Of a DNA stretch of 64,000 nucleotides, positions 1-8,808 are shown piece by piece. The notes below the pieces were generated by a model, which was given only the letters and a program-made list of their open reading frames with translations, ran no database searches and was not told the origin of the DNA. Source of the DNA: Rhinopithecimicrobium faecis (GTDB lineage: Bacteria; Bacteroidota; Bacteroidia; Sphingobacteriales; Sphingobacteriaceae). A program made the position numbers and the translations under genes. The stretch is taken from positions 62,001 to 126,000 of the forward strand of contig JAGKSB010000001.1 in the NCBI GenBank assembly GCA_017942165.1, written 5' to 3'. Numbering within the stretch: the first letter of the stretch is position 1; each line of letters opens with the position of its first letter.

Positions 1-175
1 TCACTTCTAAGCCTAAATCTGCAGCCATTCGGCTAGCAATTTTCCCTCCCCCATGAACTAAAATTTTCTTTCCAGGGAGAGCAGCAAATTTCTCTAAAAA
101 AGCATTTAAATCATTTTCACTATCAATGACATTACCACCGATTTTAATAATATTTAGTGCGCTATTTGACGACAT
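1..175 (-). CDS. argB: Acetylglutamate (or N-succinylglutamate) kinase, N-terminal part
   Basis: Only the first 58 codons are inside the window; the gene runs off its left edge. The visible protein starts MSSNSALNIIKIGGNVID and has the glycine-rich LVHGGGK motif near residue 45. These are the two N-terminal phosphate-binding signatures of the amino acid kinase family as found in ArgB, which phosphorylates the gamma carboxylate of an N-acylated glutamate in arginine synthesis. It lies 42 bases downstream of argF' in the same direction, so the two are probably co-transcribed with argD. Because the neighbouring transcarbamylase looks succinyl-specific, the physiological substrate may be N-succinylglutamate; that is inference. 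Confidence 0.85.
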   Translation of the reverse strand, partial: MSSNSALNIIKIGGNVIDSENDLNAFLEKFAALPGKKILVHGGGKIASRMAADLGLEV

Positions 176-217
176 GTATTCTCAATTATCACTTATTAAA
201 CGTTCAATTAAGAGCTC

Positions 218-1186
218 TTATTTGCTAAGCTCTTCAAGCATTCTTTTTAAGACCACTTGCGCAGCCCATACACGGTTTCCTGCTTCCTTAACGACTAATG
301 AATTAGGGCCATCTAAAATTTCTGAGGCAAGCTCTAAATCACGACGTACAGGTAAACAGTGCATTACTTTAGCGTCATTAGTCAACGCTAACTTTTCATT
401 ATCTAACATCCAGTTTTCAGAAACGGGATATACTTGGCCATATTCCTTATAAGAAGACCAGTTTTTAACATATACAAAATCTGCATCCGCAAGACTTTCA
501 GTAAGATTATTGGAAATATTCGCTCCAGGAGTGAACTCTTCCGCTAATTCATAACCCGAAGGATGCACGACTGTAAAGTCTATTAATCCCTCAGCTTGCG
601 CTTGACACATCCATTCAGAGAAGGAGTTAGGCACAGCCTGCGGGAGTGCCTTAACATGCGGAGCCCAGGCCAATACAACCTTCGGTTTTCCAGGCTTCGA
701 CCAATTCTCAGTGATGGTAATGATATCTGTTAAACTTTGTAAAGGGTGTCTTGTAGCAGATTCTAAAGACACGACAGGAACTTTACAGAAGTTCATAAAT
801 TTATTGAATAGATCTTCCGAGTAGTCTTCTTCACGATCCTTTAATTTAGGAAAAGAACGGAGTCCTAAAATATCACAGTACTCCCCCATCACAGCAGCCG
901 CTTCACGGATATGCTCTACAGTCGTACCATTCATCACTACGCCATCCTGAGTTTCTAAAGCCCAACCATCCTTGTCCATATTCATGACAATGACATTCAT
1001 ACCGAGGTTGAGTGCCGCCTTTTGCGTACTCATACGTGTACGTAGACTAGGGTTTAAGAATACTAAACCTAACATCTTATGTTTACCTAAAGCTTCATGG
1101 GCATTAGGTGCAGCTTTTAGCGCTAAGGCTTCATTTACAATCTCACCTATATTAGGGACATCTTTTACGGAGAAAAACTTGTTCAT
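218..1186 (-). CDS. argF': N-succinylornithine carbamoyltransferase (SOTCase type)
   Basis: A 322-residue cytoplasmic transcarbamylase that transfers the carbamoyl group of carbamoyl phosphate to an N-acylated ornithine. The carbamoyl-phosphate loop is seen as NPSLRTR at residues 45-51, HPLQSLTD lies mid-protein, and the C-terminal signature is HCLPVRRD. It aligns much better with the Bacteroides fragilis N-succinylornithine enzyme than with classical OTCase. The residue separating acetyl- from succinyl-ornithine users (Glu92 in the Xanthomonas enzyme, Pro90 in the Bacteroides enzyme) is Val90 here, in the segment GTTVEHIRE. Published swaps of Glu92 to Pro, Ser, Val or Ala gave succinylornithine specificity, so a succinyl enzyme is predicted. 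It sits 8 bases after argD and before argB. Confidence 0.92.
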   Translation of the reverse strand: MNKFFSVKDVPNIGEIVNEALALKAAPNAHEALGKHKMLGLVFLNPSLRTRMSTQKAALNLGMNVIVMNMDKDGWALETQDGVVMNGTTVEHIREAAAVMGEYCDILGLRSFPKLKDREEDYSEDLFNKFMNFCKVPVVSLESATRHPLQSLTDIITITENWSKPGKPKVVLAWAPHVKALPQAVPNSFSEWMCQAQAEGLIDFTVVHPSGYELAEEFTPGANISNNLTESLADADFVYVKNWSSYKEYGQVYPVSENWMLDNEKLALTNDAKVMHCLPVRRDLELASEILDGPNSLVVKEAGNRVWAAQVVLKRMLEELSK

Positions 1187-1194
1187 AATTAATA

Positions 1195-2331
1195 TTAAGC
1201 TTGTTCTAAACGTTCTTTTAAAGCGGCTAAAAATTGATCAGCATGCGCTTTCGTAATATTTAAGGCAGGAAGTAAACGAATAACATTGGGCTTCGCTTCC
1301 CCTGTAAAAATTCTATTTTTCACTAAAAGATCTTTCTTGATATGGGCTAATTCTACCGGTAGTTCAATACCGATCATTAGTCCACGGCCACGAACTTCCA
1401 ATATTTGGTCAAACTTCTTTAACTCCGCGATTAGATAGTCCCCTACTTCAGTAGCATTGGCTAATAAGTTATCCTGTTTGATCACTTCCAACACTGCAAC
1501 AGCGGCAGCACATGCTAGGTGGTTACCACCAAAAGTAGTGCCTAACAAACCATAAGAAGCTTTAAATTTTGGAGCGATGGAGATGGCACCAAGAGGAAAT
1601 CCATTTCCAATACCCTTAGCCATCGAATAGATATCCGCTTCTACCCCTGCCCAATCGTGGGCGTAAAACTGTCCCGTACGGCCATAACCACATTGTACAG
1701 AATCAGCAATATATACCGCATTATAGGCGGTCGTTAACGAGCGAATTAACTGTAGGAAGGATTTTGAGGCTTCGCGAATACCACCAACACCTTGAATACC
1801 TTCAATAATTACAGCGGAGATTTCATTTCCATAGCTTTCAAAAGCTGCTTGTAGGGCTGCTTCATCATTAAATGGCAAGAAGATAACATTATCAGTTTCA
1901 TTTACTGGCGCTATGATACTAGGGTTATCAGTAGCAGCTACGGCTAAAGAAGTACGTCCATGAAAAGCTTTTGTGAAAGCGATTATTTTTTTACGACCGT
2001 TATAGAAAGAGGCTAATTTTAGCGCATTTTCATTTGCTTCAGCACCGGAGTTACATAAGAAAAGGTGGTAATCTTCCTTTCCAGAAACTTCACCTAGGAG
2101 CTGCGCTAATTGTTTTTGAATGGGAATTTCAATCGAATTGGAATAGAAGCCAATTTGATTTAACTGTTCCGTGATACGTTTTACATAGTGAGGGTGCGTG
2201 TGACCAATAGAGATTACCGCATGACCTCCGTAAAGGTCTAAATATTCATTTCCTTGCTCATCCCATACAGTGGAGCCTGCAGCTTTTACAATGTTAATGG
2301 GATTGACTGGATATACGTTAAATAAGTCCAT
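1195..2331 (-). CDS. argD: Acetylornithine/N-succinylornithine aminotransferase
   Basis: A class III PLP-dependent aminotransferase of 378 residues making the N-acylated ornithine of arginine synthesis. The Schiff-base lysine is in SMAKGIGNGFPLGA, the PLP-contacting aspartate in YIADSVQCGYGRTG, and the N-terminal LDLYGGHAVISIGHTHP block is typical of ArgD. The reading frame stays open another 30 codons upstream, but the family N-terminus begins at MDLFNVYPVNPINI. The upstream stretch contains a Bacteroidota -7 promoter element (2379-2386), so the start at 2331 was chosen. First visible gene of an argD-argF'-argB unit that follows the ribosomal protein terminator. Confidence 0.92.
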   Translation of the reverse strand: MDLFNVYPVNPINIVKAAGSTVWDEQGNEYLDLYGGHAVISIGHTHPHYVKRITEQLNQIGFYSNSIEIPIQKQLAQLLGEVSGKEDYHLFLCNSGAEANENALKLASFYNGRKKIIAFTKAFHGRTSLAVAATDNPSIIAPVNETDNVIFLPFNDEAALQAAFESYGNEISAVIIEGIQGVGGIREASKSFLQLIRSLTTAYNAVYIADSVQCGYGRTGQFYAHDWAGVEADIYSMAKGIGNGFPLGAISIAPKFKASYGLLGTTFGGNHLACAAAVAVLEVIKQDNLLANATEVGDYLIAELKKFDQILEVRGRGLMIGIELPVELAHIKKDLLVKNRIFTGEAKPNVIRLLPALNITKAHADQFLAALKERLEQA

Positions 2332-2378
2332 TCTTAATAGATAAAATAGAAAGCCGACGAAAATAGATTCGATTATGG

Positions 2379-2386
2379 CAAATATA
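2379..2386 (-). promoter_or_regulatory. Putative promoter -7 element for argD
   Basis: On the minus strand the sequence reads TATATTTG, a full match to the Bacteroidota -7 consensus TAnnTTTG, 47 bases before the argD start. I see no good TTTG at the expected -33 distance. A start about 40 bases before the ATG would follow. Confidence 0.45.
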
Positions 2387-2422
2387 GGTAAGTTAAAAAA
2401 TAAAAGCCTATTAAAAATCAAA

Positions 2423-2451
2423 AAAGCCTATCATCAGAGATGATAGGCTTT
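2423..2451 (-). terminator. Rho-independent terminator after rplQ
   Basis: A perfect 13-bp stem (AAAGCCTATCATC with GATGATAGGCTTT) around a 3-base loop, followed on the minus strand by a T-run. It closes the ribosomal protein transcript 24 bases after the rplQ stop codon and separates it from argD. Confidence 0.9.
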
Positions 2452-2474
2452 CTATTTCTTTAAAAAGGGTTAAA

Positions 2475-2969
2475 TTAACCTTCTTTTTCTTCAGTTGCTG
2501 GAGCATCAGGAGTTGCATTTTCAGCAGCTTCTGGAGCTTCTTCAGTTTTTTTCGCTGCACGACGACGTGTAGTTTTCTTAACTGGAGCTTCAACTTTTGT
2601 AGTGTATACTTCGTTGTAATCTACTAATTCGATGAACGCCATTTCCGCGTTATCACCTAAACGGTTTTCCATTTTGATGATACGTGTATAACCTCCTGGA
2701 CGAGTAGCTACTTTCTCAGAGATCTCACGGAACAAGATTGTTACCGCTTCTTTATCTTTTAAGTAAGAGAATACTGTACGACGAGAGTGCGTAGTATCGT
2801 TTTTAGCTTTTGTAATCAAAGGCTCCACATATTTACGTAAAGCTTTTGCTTTCGCTAATGTAGTAATAATACGTTTGTGTAATACCAATGAAGTAGCCAT
2901 ATTCGCTAACATCGCCTTACGGTGACTGTCAGTACGACCTAAATGGTTAATTTTTTTTCCGTGTCTCAT
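2475..2969 (-). CDS. rplQ: 50S ribosomal protein L17
   Basis: A 164-residue L17, last gene of the alpha part of the cluster. The conserved N-terminus [20 protein letters not shown] is present, as is the [22 protein letters not shown] helix. About the first 125 residues are the normal L17 fold. The last 40 or so residues are a low-complexity Ala/Glu/Lys tail ([20 protein letters not shown] and onward) that bacterial L17 of 116-130 residues lacks and that is probably disordered. It ends just before the cluster terminator. Confidence 0.97.
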   Translation of the reverse strand: MRHGKKINHLGRTDSHRKAMLANMATSLVLHKRIITTLAKAKALRKYVEPLITKAKNDTTHSRRTVFSYLKDKEAVTILFREISEKVATRPGGYTRIIKMENRLGDNAEMAFIELVDYNEVYTTKVEAPVKKTTRRRAAKKTEEAPEAAENATPDAPATEEKEG

Positions 2970-2986
2970 GTTTATTTACGTGTTTG

Positions 2987-3017
2987 TGCATACCGTCTCT
3001 TACGAGGGAATTATGCA
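2987..3017 (-). other. Intergenic hairpin between rpoA and rplQ
   Basis: TGCATA and TATGCA pair across an imperfect inner stem in the 70-base rpoA-rplQ gap. There is no T-run, so this is an RNA processing or translation element at most; function unknown. Confidence 0.4.
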
Positions 3018-3039
3018 GCAGGTCGTTTAATTTTATTAA

Positions 3040-4032
3040 TTATTCTTCGTCTAATTTATATTTAGACAAGTTCATTCCGAATGATAAACCTTTCGATTTA
3101 ACCAATTCTTGAATTTCACTTAAAGATTTTTTACCAAAGTTTCTGAATTTCAACATATCAGCTACATCGTAAGTTACTAACTCCGATAATGAGCGAATGT
3201 CAGCTGCTTTTAAACAGTTTAAAGCACGTACAGAAAGATCTAAGTCAACTAATTCAGTTTTCAAGATTTTTCTCATATGTAAGATCTCTTCATCGACAAC
3301 TTTTGTTTCTTCTTTCGTTTGAGACTCAAGAAGCATATTCTCATCAGAGAATAAGATAAAGTGTTGAATAAGGATTTTTGCTGCTTCTTTTAAAGCTTCC
3401 TCTGGGTGAATAGAACCATCAGTAGTAATATCTAACAACAATTTCTCGTAGTCAGTTTTTTGTTCTACACGGTAGTTTTCAATGGTATACTTAACATTCT
3501 TAATCGGCGTAAAGATAGAGTCGATAGCGATAATACCAACAGGTCCATCTACAACTTTATTCTCATCTGCATTTACATAACCACGACCTTTTGCTACACT
3601 CAATTCTACCTCGATGGTAACAGCGCTATCCATATTACAGATAACCATGTCTGGGTTTAAAACCGTAAAGTTGTTTGAGAATTTTGTGATATCTCCAGCT
3701 AAGAATTGATCTTGACCATTGATTACTACAAATATCTTTTCGTTATCACCTTGGTCACCAGTTTTCTTAAAACGGATTTGTTTTAAGTTTAAGATGATCT
3801 CAGTAACGTCTTCCACTACACCTTTGATAGTAGAAAATTCGTGAGAAACTCCTGAAAACCTTATCGACGTAATTGCATATCCTTCTAAAGAGGACAATAA
3901 AATACGGCGCAAAGCATTACCAATGGTCACACCAAAACCAGGCTCTAATGGACGAAATTCGAACGTACCATCAAAATCTGTAGACTTTTGCATGATAACT
4001 TTATCCGGTCTTTGAAATGCTAAAATTGCCAT
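3040..4032 (-). CDS. rpoA: DNA-directed RNA polymerase subunit alpha
   Basis: A full-length alpha subunit of 330 residues. Residues 1 to about 230 form the N-terminal dimerisation and assembly domain ([20 protein letters not shown], with the [14 protein letters not shown] stretch). After an acidic linker, the C-terminal helix-hairpin-helix domain is seen in [20 protein letters not shown] and [15 protein letters not shown]. It lies between rpsD and rplQ as in the alpha operon of most bacteria. A strong hairpin lies in the 94-base gap upstream. Confidence 0.98.
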   Translation of the reverse strand: MAILAFQRPDKVIMQKSTDFDGTFEFRPLEPGFGVTIGNALRRILLSSLEGYAITSIRFSGVSHEFSTIKGVVEDVTEIILNLKQIRFKKTGDQGDNEKIFVVINGQDQFLAGDITKFSNNFTVLNPDMVICNMDSAVTIEVELSVAKGRGYVNADENKVVDGPVGIIAIDSIFTPIKNVKYTIENYRVEQKTDYEKLLLDITTDGSIHPEEALKEAAKILIQHFILFSDENMLLESQTKEETKVVDEEILHMRKILKTELVDLDLSVRALNCLKAADIRSLSELVTYDVADMLKFRNFGKKSLSEIQELVKSKGLSFGMNLSKYKLDEE

Positions 4033-4084
4033 TTATATTCTTTTAAAGTTTTATTTGTAATAATAATTCCAATAGAATAGCAGA

Positions 4085-4109
4085 TGCATAGTCCTATTTG
4101 GACTATGCA
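4085..4109 (-). other. Perfect intergenic hairpin between rpsD and rpoA
   Basis: A 10-bp perfect stem (TGCATAGTCC with GGACTATGCA) around a 5-base loop in the rpsD-rpoA gap. No T-run follows on the minus strand, so it does not look like a terminator. A processing site or an S4-responsive element is possible but not shown. Confidence 0.55.
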
Positions 4110-4126
4110 AGCTACTATTTTATTTA

Positions 4127-4735
4127 TTATTTAGAGTATAACTCTACGATTAAGTTTTCTTTGATGTTCTCTGGAATCTCAGTTCTTTCAGGGTAGCTTA
4201 AGAAAGTACCAGAAAGTTCTTTAGCATTCCACTCTAACCAACTGAATTTGTTGATAGTGCGACCAGCTACAGAAGTAGCGATAGCTTCTAACGTTTGAGA
4301 ACGCTCACGTACAGCGATTACATCACCTGGACGTAAGCTATATGATGGAATGTTAACAACTTCGCCGTTAACAGTAACGTGCTTGTGCGATACTAACTGA
4401 CGAGCAGCAGAACGCGTAGGAGCGATACCTAAACGGTAAACCGTGTTATCTAAACGAGCTTCTAATAATTTTAAGAAGATCTCTCCTGTAATACCTTGTT
4501 TAGAGGCAGCTTTAGCGAATAAGTTAGCGAATTGACGCTCTAATACACCGTAAGTGTATTTTGCTTTTTGCTTTTCTAACAACTGAACTGCGTATTCAGA
4601 TTGTTTACCTCTGCGTTTAGATGCTCCATGTTGTCCAGGAGGGTAATTTTTTTTCTCTAACGCTTTATCCGGGCCGAAAATCGGCTCTCTAAATTTACGG
4701 GCTATTTTGGACTTTGGTCCTGTATATCTTGCCAT
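4127..4735 (-). CDS. rpsD: 30S ribosomal protein S4
   Basis: A 202-residue S4, a primary 16S rRNA binder of the small subunit body. It begins [19 protein letters not shown] and contains the S4 RNA-binding domain ([20 protein letters not shown] followed by [19 protein letters not shown]). The N-terminal zinc-binding cysteines of some S4 proteins are absent, so this is the zinc-free form. It follows rpsK and precedes rpoA, the canonical order. In enterobacteria S4 autoregulates this operon; whether it does so here cannot be told from sequence. Confidence 0.98.
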   Translation of the reverse strand: MARYTGPKSKIARKFREPIFGPDKALEKKNYPPGQHGASKRRGKQSEYAVQLLEKQKAKYTYGVLERQFANLFAKAASKQGITGEIFLKLLEARLDNTVYRLGIAPTRSAARQLVSHKHVTVNGEVVNIPSYSLRPGDVIAVRERSQTLEAIATSVAGRTINKFSWLEWNAKELSGTFLSYPERTEIPENIKENLIVELYSK

Positions 4736-4758
4736 TTCTTTTGTAATTTAAAGTATCA

Positions 4759-4775
4759 GTCAACCTGAAGTTGAC
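4759..4775 (-). other. Short intergenic hairpin between rpsK and rpsD
   Basis: A perfect 6-bp stem GTCAAC/GTTGAC with a 5-base loop in the 60-base gap. No T-run. One of several hairpins in the gaps of this cluster. Confidence 0.35.
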
Positions 4776-4795
4776 GAATCTTATCTTTAAAAAAA

Positions 4796-5185
4796 TTAAA
4801 CTCTTCTACGTTTTGGAGGACGACAACCGTTGTGAGGTAGTGGTGTAATATCTTTAATAAGAGTTACATCGATACCGACAGTTTGTAACGTTCTGATTGC
4901 TGATTCACGACCAGCACCAGGTCCTTTTACGAATACTTCTACTTTACGTAGACCTAAATCGTAAGCAACTTTACCACAGTCATTAGCTGCTTGACCAGCT
5001 GCGTACGGAGTATTCTTTTTAGAACCTCTGAAACCCATCTTACCAGCGCTTGACCAAGAGATTGTTTGACCTTGATTATTAGTCAAAGTAACAATGATAT
5101 TGTTAAACGTCGCGTTGATATGAGCTTGACCAACAGGCTCAATAACTACGATACGTTTTTTGGTAGCTTTTTTAGTTTTAGCCAT
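4796..5185 (-). CDS. rpsK: 30S ribosomal protein S11
   Basis: A 129-residue S11, part of the small-subunit platform. Typical blocks are [39 protein letters not shown] and the C-terminal [20 protein letters not shown] with an Arg/Lys-rich end. The N-terminus is slightly Lys-rich. It is 11 bases after rpsM and upstream of rpsD in the conserved order. Confidence 0.98.
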   Translation of the reverse strand: MAKTKKATKKRIVVIEPVGQAHINATFNNIIVTLTNNQGQTISWSSAGKMGFRGSKKNTPYAAGQAANDCGKVAYDLGLRKVEVFVKGPGAGRESAIRTLQTVGIDVTLIKDITPLPHNGCRPPKRRRV

Positions 5186-5196
5186 TTCAAAAATTA

Positions 5197-5574
5197 TTAT
5201 TTAGTAGCTTTTTTCTTGTTTGCAACAGTCTTACGTTTTCCTTTACGGGTACGTGAGTTGTTCTTAGTTCTTTGACCACGAAGTGGTAAGTGTTTACGGT
5301 GACGTAAACCACGGTAACAACCAATATCCATTAGACGTTTAATGTTCAATTGAATTTCCGAGCGTAAAGCGCCTTCTACTTTCAACTCATCGTTGATTAA
5401 AGTACGAATTGCACCTAATTGCTCATCATTCCAATCTTGAACTTTAACATCATGACTGATTCCCGCCTTATCTAAGATAAGCTCTGCTGTTGGACGACCG
5501 ATACCAAAAATATAGGTAAGGCCGATAACACCTCTTTTGTTTTTAGGTAAATCTATACCTGCTATCCTTGCCAT
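5197..5574 (-). CDS. rpsM: 30S ribosomal protein S13
   Basis: A 125-residue S13, which contacts tRNA and the L5 bridge in the small-subunit head. It starts [20 protein letters not shown] and carries [20 protein letters not shown] plus the basic C-terminal tail [14 protein letters not shown]. It follows rpmJ in the bacterial order infA-rpmJ-rpsM-rpsK. Confidence 0.98.
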   Translation of the reverse strand: MARIAGIDLPKNKRGVIGLTYIFGIGRPTAELILDKAGISHDVKVQDWNDEQLGAIRTLINDELKVEGALRSEIQLNIKRLMDIGCYRGLRHRKHLPLRGQRTKNNSRTRKGKRKTVANKKKATK

Positions 5575-5607
5575 ATAATATTAAGCGATTATTTTTAATT
5601 TCTAGAC

Positions 5608-5627
5608 CTGGGGATACTCCTCCCACA
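5608..5627 (-). other. Imperfect hairpin between rpmJ and rpsM
   Basis: CTGGGGA and TCCCACAG pair with one bulged base around a 5-base loop in the 91-base gap. No T-run. Listed with the other gap hairpins of the cluster. Confidence 0.3.
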
Positions 5628-5665
5628 GATCGTTATTAGTTTACAGAAAATAGTGTTAGTAAGAA

Positions 5666-5782
5666 TTAACCTTGACGTTGTTTGTACTTAGGGTTCTTCT
5701 TGTTAATCACATAAACTTTTCCATTACGACGGATGATCTTACAGTCCGCGCTACGTTTTTTTATAGATGCTCTTACTTTCAT
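5666..5782 (-). CDS. rpmJ: 50S ribosomal protein L36, zinc-ligand-poor form
   Basis: A 38-codon gene translated by eye: it begins [20 protein letters not shown] and ends in NPKYKQRQG. This is the normal size of L36 and it lies exactly where rpmJ belongs, between infA and rpsM. The classical L36 zinc ribbon uses three cysteines and a histidine. Here only the second cysteine (Cys14) remains; the others are Ser, Lys or Asn and Tyr, so the protein should not bind zinc. Confidence 0.95.
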   Translation of the reverse strand: MKVRASIKKRSADCKIIRRNGKVYVINKKNPKYKQRQG

Positions 5783-5819
5783 GATATTAATTTCTTTTAA
5801 AAGCTTGCCTTAGTGAAGC

Positions 5820-6038
5820 TTACTTATAGCGATAAGTAATACGACCTTTAGACAAATCATATGGAGACATTTCTAATTTAACCTTATCTCCAGGTAAAAT
5901 CTTGATATAATGCATGCGCATTTTACCAGAAATATGTGCAATAATTTCATGCCCATTTTCCAATTCTACCCTAAACATAGCATTAGAAAGTGCCTCTCTA
6001 ATTATACCGTCTTGTTCAATTGAGGCTTGTTTAGCCAT
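5820..6038 (-). CDS. infA: Translation initiation factor IF-1
   Basis: A 72-residue OB-fold protein, standard for IF-1, which binds the A site of the 30S subunit during initiation. It begins [20 protein letters not shown] and contains the conserved [19 protein letters not shown] and ISP-like [15 protein letters not shown] end. It is transcribed from a promoter found right after map (6084-6114). Confidence 0.98.
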   Translation of the reverse strand: MAKQASIEQDGIIREALSNAMFRVELENGHEIIAHISGKMRMHYIKILPGDKVKLEMSPYDLSKGRITYRYK

Positions 6039-6083
6039 ATCTTCTTGATTATTTTACGTTAAATAGCCTGATTAACAGGAGTG

Positions 6084-6114
6084 CAAAGATATACAAAAAA
6101 TATTGTAAACCAAT
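6084..6114 (-). promoter_or_regulatory. Promoter for infA and the alpha-operon genes
   Basis: On the minus strand ATTG, then 19 bases, then TATCTTTG. The -7 element is a full match to TAnnTTTG, and TTG sits at the right spacing for -33. It begins where the map gene ends and lies about 45 bases before the infA ATG, so it can supply infA-rpmJ-rpsM-rpsK-rpsD-rpoA-rplQ independently of the upstream cluster. Confidence 0.75.
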
Positions 6115-6896
6115 TACTTTTTGTTTAAAACTTTTTCGACTTCATCAAAGGTTAGCAAGACATCGGGTTTCCCTTTTCGAATTGCGACCATCTGTTCAAA
6201 GTGTGCTGAAAGCTTTCCATCTACGGTACTCACGGTCCATCCGTCTTCCCAAAATTTCACGCCAGCCTGACCAGCATTCACCATAGGTTCAATACAAATC
6301 ACCAATCCTTCTTCTAATTTCGGACCTGAACCACGTTTACCAAAGTTTGGAACTTCCGGTTTCTCATGTAAATGATAGCCTACTCCGTGCCCTACTAACT
6401 CGCGTACAATACCGAAACCAAAGGGAGCGATATGCTCCTGAATGGCCGATGAAATATCCCCTACGCGTCTCCCAGCTACCGCTTGTTCAATTCCCTTGTA
6501 CATGGACTCCTTGGTAACATCCAGAAGCAACTGTGCTTCTGCAGAGATCTCGCCTATCCCGAAGGTGTAGGCAGAGTCTGAAATAAACCCATTGAGGTTT
6601 ACCCCACCATCTACAGAAACGAGGTCTCCCTCTTGGATAATATAATCCGAAGGAAAGCCGTGTACGATTTGATCATTCACTGAAATACACAGGGAATAAG
6701 GAAATCCGTGATAATTTAAGAACGCTGGCGTACCCCCATTGTCATGGGTAAAATCGTAAGCCAATTTATCAAGAGATAATGTACTGATACCAGGTTTAAT
6801 TACCTTGGCAATTTCAGCAAGCAGGCTGGAAAGCACATTTGCTGACTTTCTAACCTGCTCAATATCTTCCTCAGATTTGTAATATACTTTAGACAT
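6114..6896 (-). CDS. map: Methionine aminopeptidase, type I
   Basis: A 260-residue cytosolic metallopeptidase that removes the initiator methionine from nascent proteins. All five metal ligands of the pita-bread fold are visible: the Asp pair in VDGGVNLNGFISDSAYTF, His in GHGVGYHLHEKP, Glu in CIEPMVN and the last Glu in HFEQMVAI. It lacks an N-terminal extension, as in other type Ia enzymes. It lies 11 bases after secY, a common arrangement in the spc cluster. Confidence 0.97.
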   Translation of the reverse strand: MSKVYYKSEEDIEQVRKSANVLSSLLAEIAKVIKPGISTLSLDKLAYDFTHDNGGTPAFLNYHGFPYSLCISVNDQIVHGFPSDYIIQEGDLVSVDGGVNLNGFISDSAYTFGIGEISAEAQLLLDVTKESMYKGIEQAVAGRRVGDISSAIQEHIAPFGFGIVRELVGHGVGYHLHEKPEVPNFGKRGSGPKLEEGLVICIEPMVNAGQAGVKFWEDGWTVSTVDGKLSAHFEQMVAIRKGKPDVLLTFDEVEKVLNKK

Positions 6897-6907
6897 GCTA
6901 AAGAGTT

Positions 6908-8245
6908 TTAAATTGCTGATTGATCAACACCTTCTACTGCTGCAGGCGTGCGCCCTTTAATGCGGCCAGTTTTCATTAACCCGTCATAGTGACGCATTAA
7001 TAAGTGACTTTCAATTTGTTGCAAAGTATCCAACACAACTCCTACCAAAATCAATAGCGAGGTACCTCCGTAGAAGTGCGCAAATTGATTATTAATCCCA
7101 AATAAACTTGCGATTGCAGGTAAAATAGCGATGATAGCTAAGAAAATTGCTCCTGGAAAAGTAATGTTTGAAATTACTTGATCAATAAAAGAGCTCGTTT
7201 CTAATCCGGGTTTAATTCCGGGTACAAATCCACCATTTTTCTTCATGTCTTCCGACATCTGCTGAGGATTCACCATAATTGCCGTATAGAAGAACGTGAA
7301 CGCGATAATTAAGAACGCGAAGGTTACATTATAGGCAACCGAAGTATAATCGCTTAGCGAGGTTAAAAACGGCGACTGTAGGGACGGAAAAAATTGGCTT
7401 AGCGACATCGGCACAAACATAATAGCTTGGGCGAAGATAATCGGCATGACACCGGCAGCATTAACCTTTAACGGAATATACTGTCTTACCCCACCTACTT
7501 GTTTATTTCCGACAATTTTCTTGGCGTATTGAACCGGAATTTTACGTACACCTTGGACGATTAATATCGTAAAGATTACGACAAAGAACAAGGCTAAAAA
7601 CTCAAGTAATAAAGGAATTGGACCACCACCACCTTGACTCAAACGTGAAACCCATTCCGCAGTAACACCCGAAGGTAATTGCGCAATAATACCCGACATA
7701 ATGATTAGGGAAATTCCATTACCGATACCTTTATCAGTAATTTTTTCACCTAACCACATAACGAATAATGTACCGGCCGTTAAAACGAATGCAGCTAAGA
7801 TTGTAAACATTGGGTCAGCGATTGTTTTCGCCGAAGCATCCACTTGTGTTTTCACATAAGCGACAGCTTGAACGACCGTAATTGCTAACGTTAGGTAACG
7901 AGTAATCTGGGTCATTTTTTTACGACCAGACTCCCCTTCTTTCTGCATTTTCTGGAAATAAGGTACCGCGATGCCCAGTAATTGGACAACGATAGACGCC
8001 GAGATATAGGGCATAACACCTAAAGCAAAGATTGCTGAGCGGGAGAATGAACCTCCGGCAAACATATCTAAAAGGCCTAGAAGACCTTCTTTATTGCCAG
8101 CAACAAGCGCGTTAGGATCAACACCTGGTAATACCACGTGACATCCAATACGGTAAATCAGAAGGAATAAGAAGGTATTTAGAATACGCGTTCTTAGGTC
8201 TTCAATTTTCCAAATATTGGTTAAGGTTGTGATTAGTTTCTTCAT
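6908..8245 (-). CDS. secY: Preprotein translocase subunit SecY
   Basis: A 445-residue inner-membrane protein with about ten hydrophobic segments that forms the protein-conducting channel with SecE and SecG. Family blocks visible are GLLDMFAGGSFSRSAIFALG near residue 60, GNGISLIIMSGI, and NPQQMSEDMKKNGGFVPGIK before TM8. The C-terminal end has the RIKGRTPAAVEG stretch. It lies between rplO and map, as in the spc operon. Confidence 0.98.
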   Translation of the reverse strand: MKKLITTLTNIWKIEDLRTRILNTFLFLLIYRIGCHVVLPGVDPNALVAGNKEGLLGLLDMFAGGSFSRSAIFALGVMPYISASIVVQLLGIAVPYFQKMQKEGESGRKKMTQITRYLTLAITVVQAVAYVKTQVDASAKTIADPMFTILAAFVLTAGTLFVMWLGEKITDKGIGNGISLIIMSGIIAQLPSGVTAEWVSRLSQGGGGPIPLLLEFLALFFVVIFTILIVQGVRKIPVQYAKKIVGNKQVGGVRQYIPLKVNAAGVMPIIFAQAIMFVPMSLSQFFPSLQSPFLTSLSDYTSVAYNVTFAFLIIAFTFFYTAIMVNPQQMSEDMKKNGGFVPGIKPGLETSSFIDQVISNITFPGAIFLAIIAILPAIASLFGINNQFAHFYGGTSLLILVGVVLDTLQQIESHLLMRHYDGLMKTGRIKGRTPAAVEGVDQSAI

Positions 8246-8248
8246 GTA

Positions 8249-8695
8249 TTAAAGGGTTACGATAGAACCGCCTGCAGCTTCAATAGCTTTTTGAGCAGAA
8301 GCGGAGAACGCATGCGCTTTAACTTCAACTTTTGCTGTTACTTCACCACGACCTAAAATTTTGATTTTATCATTTTTAGATACAAGGCCTGAAGTTTTTA
8401 AGAATTCGAAATCTACAATCGTTAAACTGTGTTTCTCAACTAAAGCTTGTACAACATCTAAGTTAATACCTACATATTCTACACGGTTTAAGCTTTTGAA
8501 ACCAAATTTAGGCACGCGACGTTGTAATGGCATTTGACCACCTTCGAAACCAATTTTCGTTGAGTGACCTGAACGAGAACCAGCACCTTTGTGACCACGA
8601 GTGGAAGTACCACCACGACCAGAACCAGTACCACGACCAATACGTTTGCTAGATTTAATCGAACCTTTTGCAGGTTTTAAATTACTTAAATTCAT
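8249..8695 (-). CDS. rplO: 50S ribosomal protein L15
   Basis: A 148-residue L15. The Gly/Arg-rich N-terminal extension that reaches into 23S rRNA is clear ([20 protein letters not shown], then [20 protein letters not shown]). The C-terminal globular part ends [20 protein letters not shown]. It stops 3 bases before secY, suggesting translational coupling. Confidence 0.98.
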   Translation of the reverse strand: MNLSNLKPAKGSIKSSKRIGRGTGSGRGGTSTRGHKGAGSRSGHSTKIGFEGGQMPLQRRVPKFGFKSLNRVEYVGINLDVVQALVEKHSLTIVDFEFLKTSGLVSKNDKIKILGRGEVTAKVEVKAHAFSASAQKAIEAAGGSIVTL

Positions 8696-8709
8696 TTTTA
8701 CTTGATTGT

Positions 8710-8743
8710 GTTATGCCTTCGCTTTCACTAAACAGGACATAAC
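8710..8743 (-). other. Hairpin in the rpmD-rplO gap, proximal
   Basis: GTTATG and CATAAC enclose a loop in which CCT and AGG can pair as well. It lies just before the rplO start, with no T-run. It is the second hairpin in this 113-base gap. Confidence 0.3.
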
Positions 8744-8771
8744 GATTAAACATTATTTATTAATAACAAGG

Positions 8772-8801
8772 AATGGAAAGGTCCCGAGAGTCCTTTCCAT
8801 T
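8772..8801 (-). other. Perfect hairpin in the rpmD-rplO gap, distal
   Basis: A 10-bp perfect stem (AATGGAAAGG with CCTTTCCATT) around a 10-base loop right after the rpmD stop codon. No T-run follows, so a processing or protein-binding role is more likely than termination. Confidence 0.5.
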
Positions 8802-8808
8802 TGTAATA

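Noticed and set aside
2332-2421. N-terminal extension of argD by 30 codons
   Set aside because: The hydrophobic extension is not part of the ArgD family and overlaps a promoter box and the edge of the rplQ terminator region.
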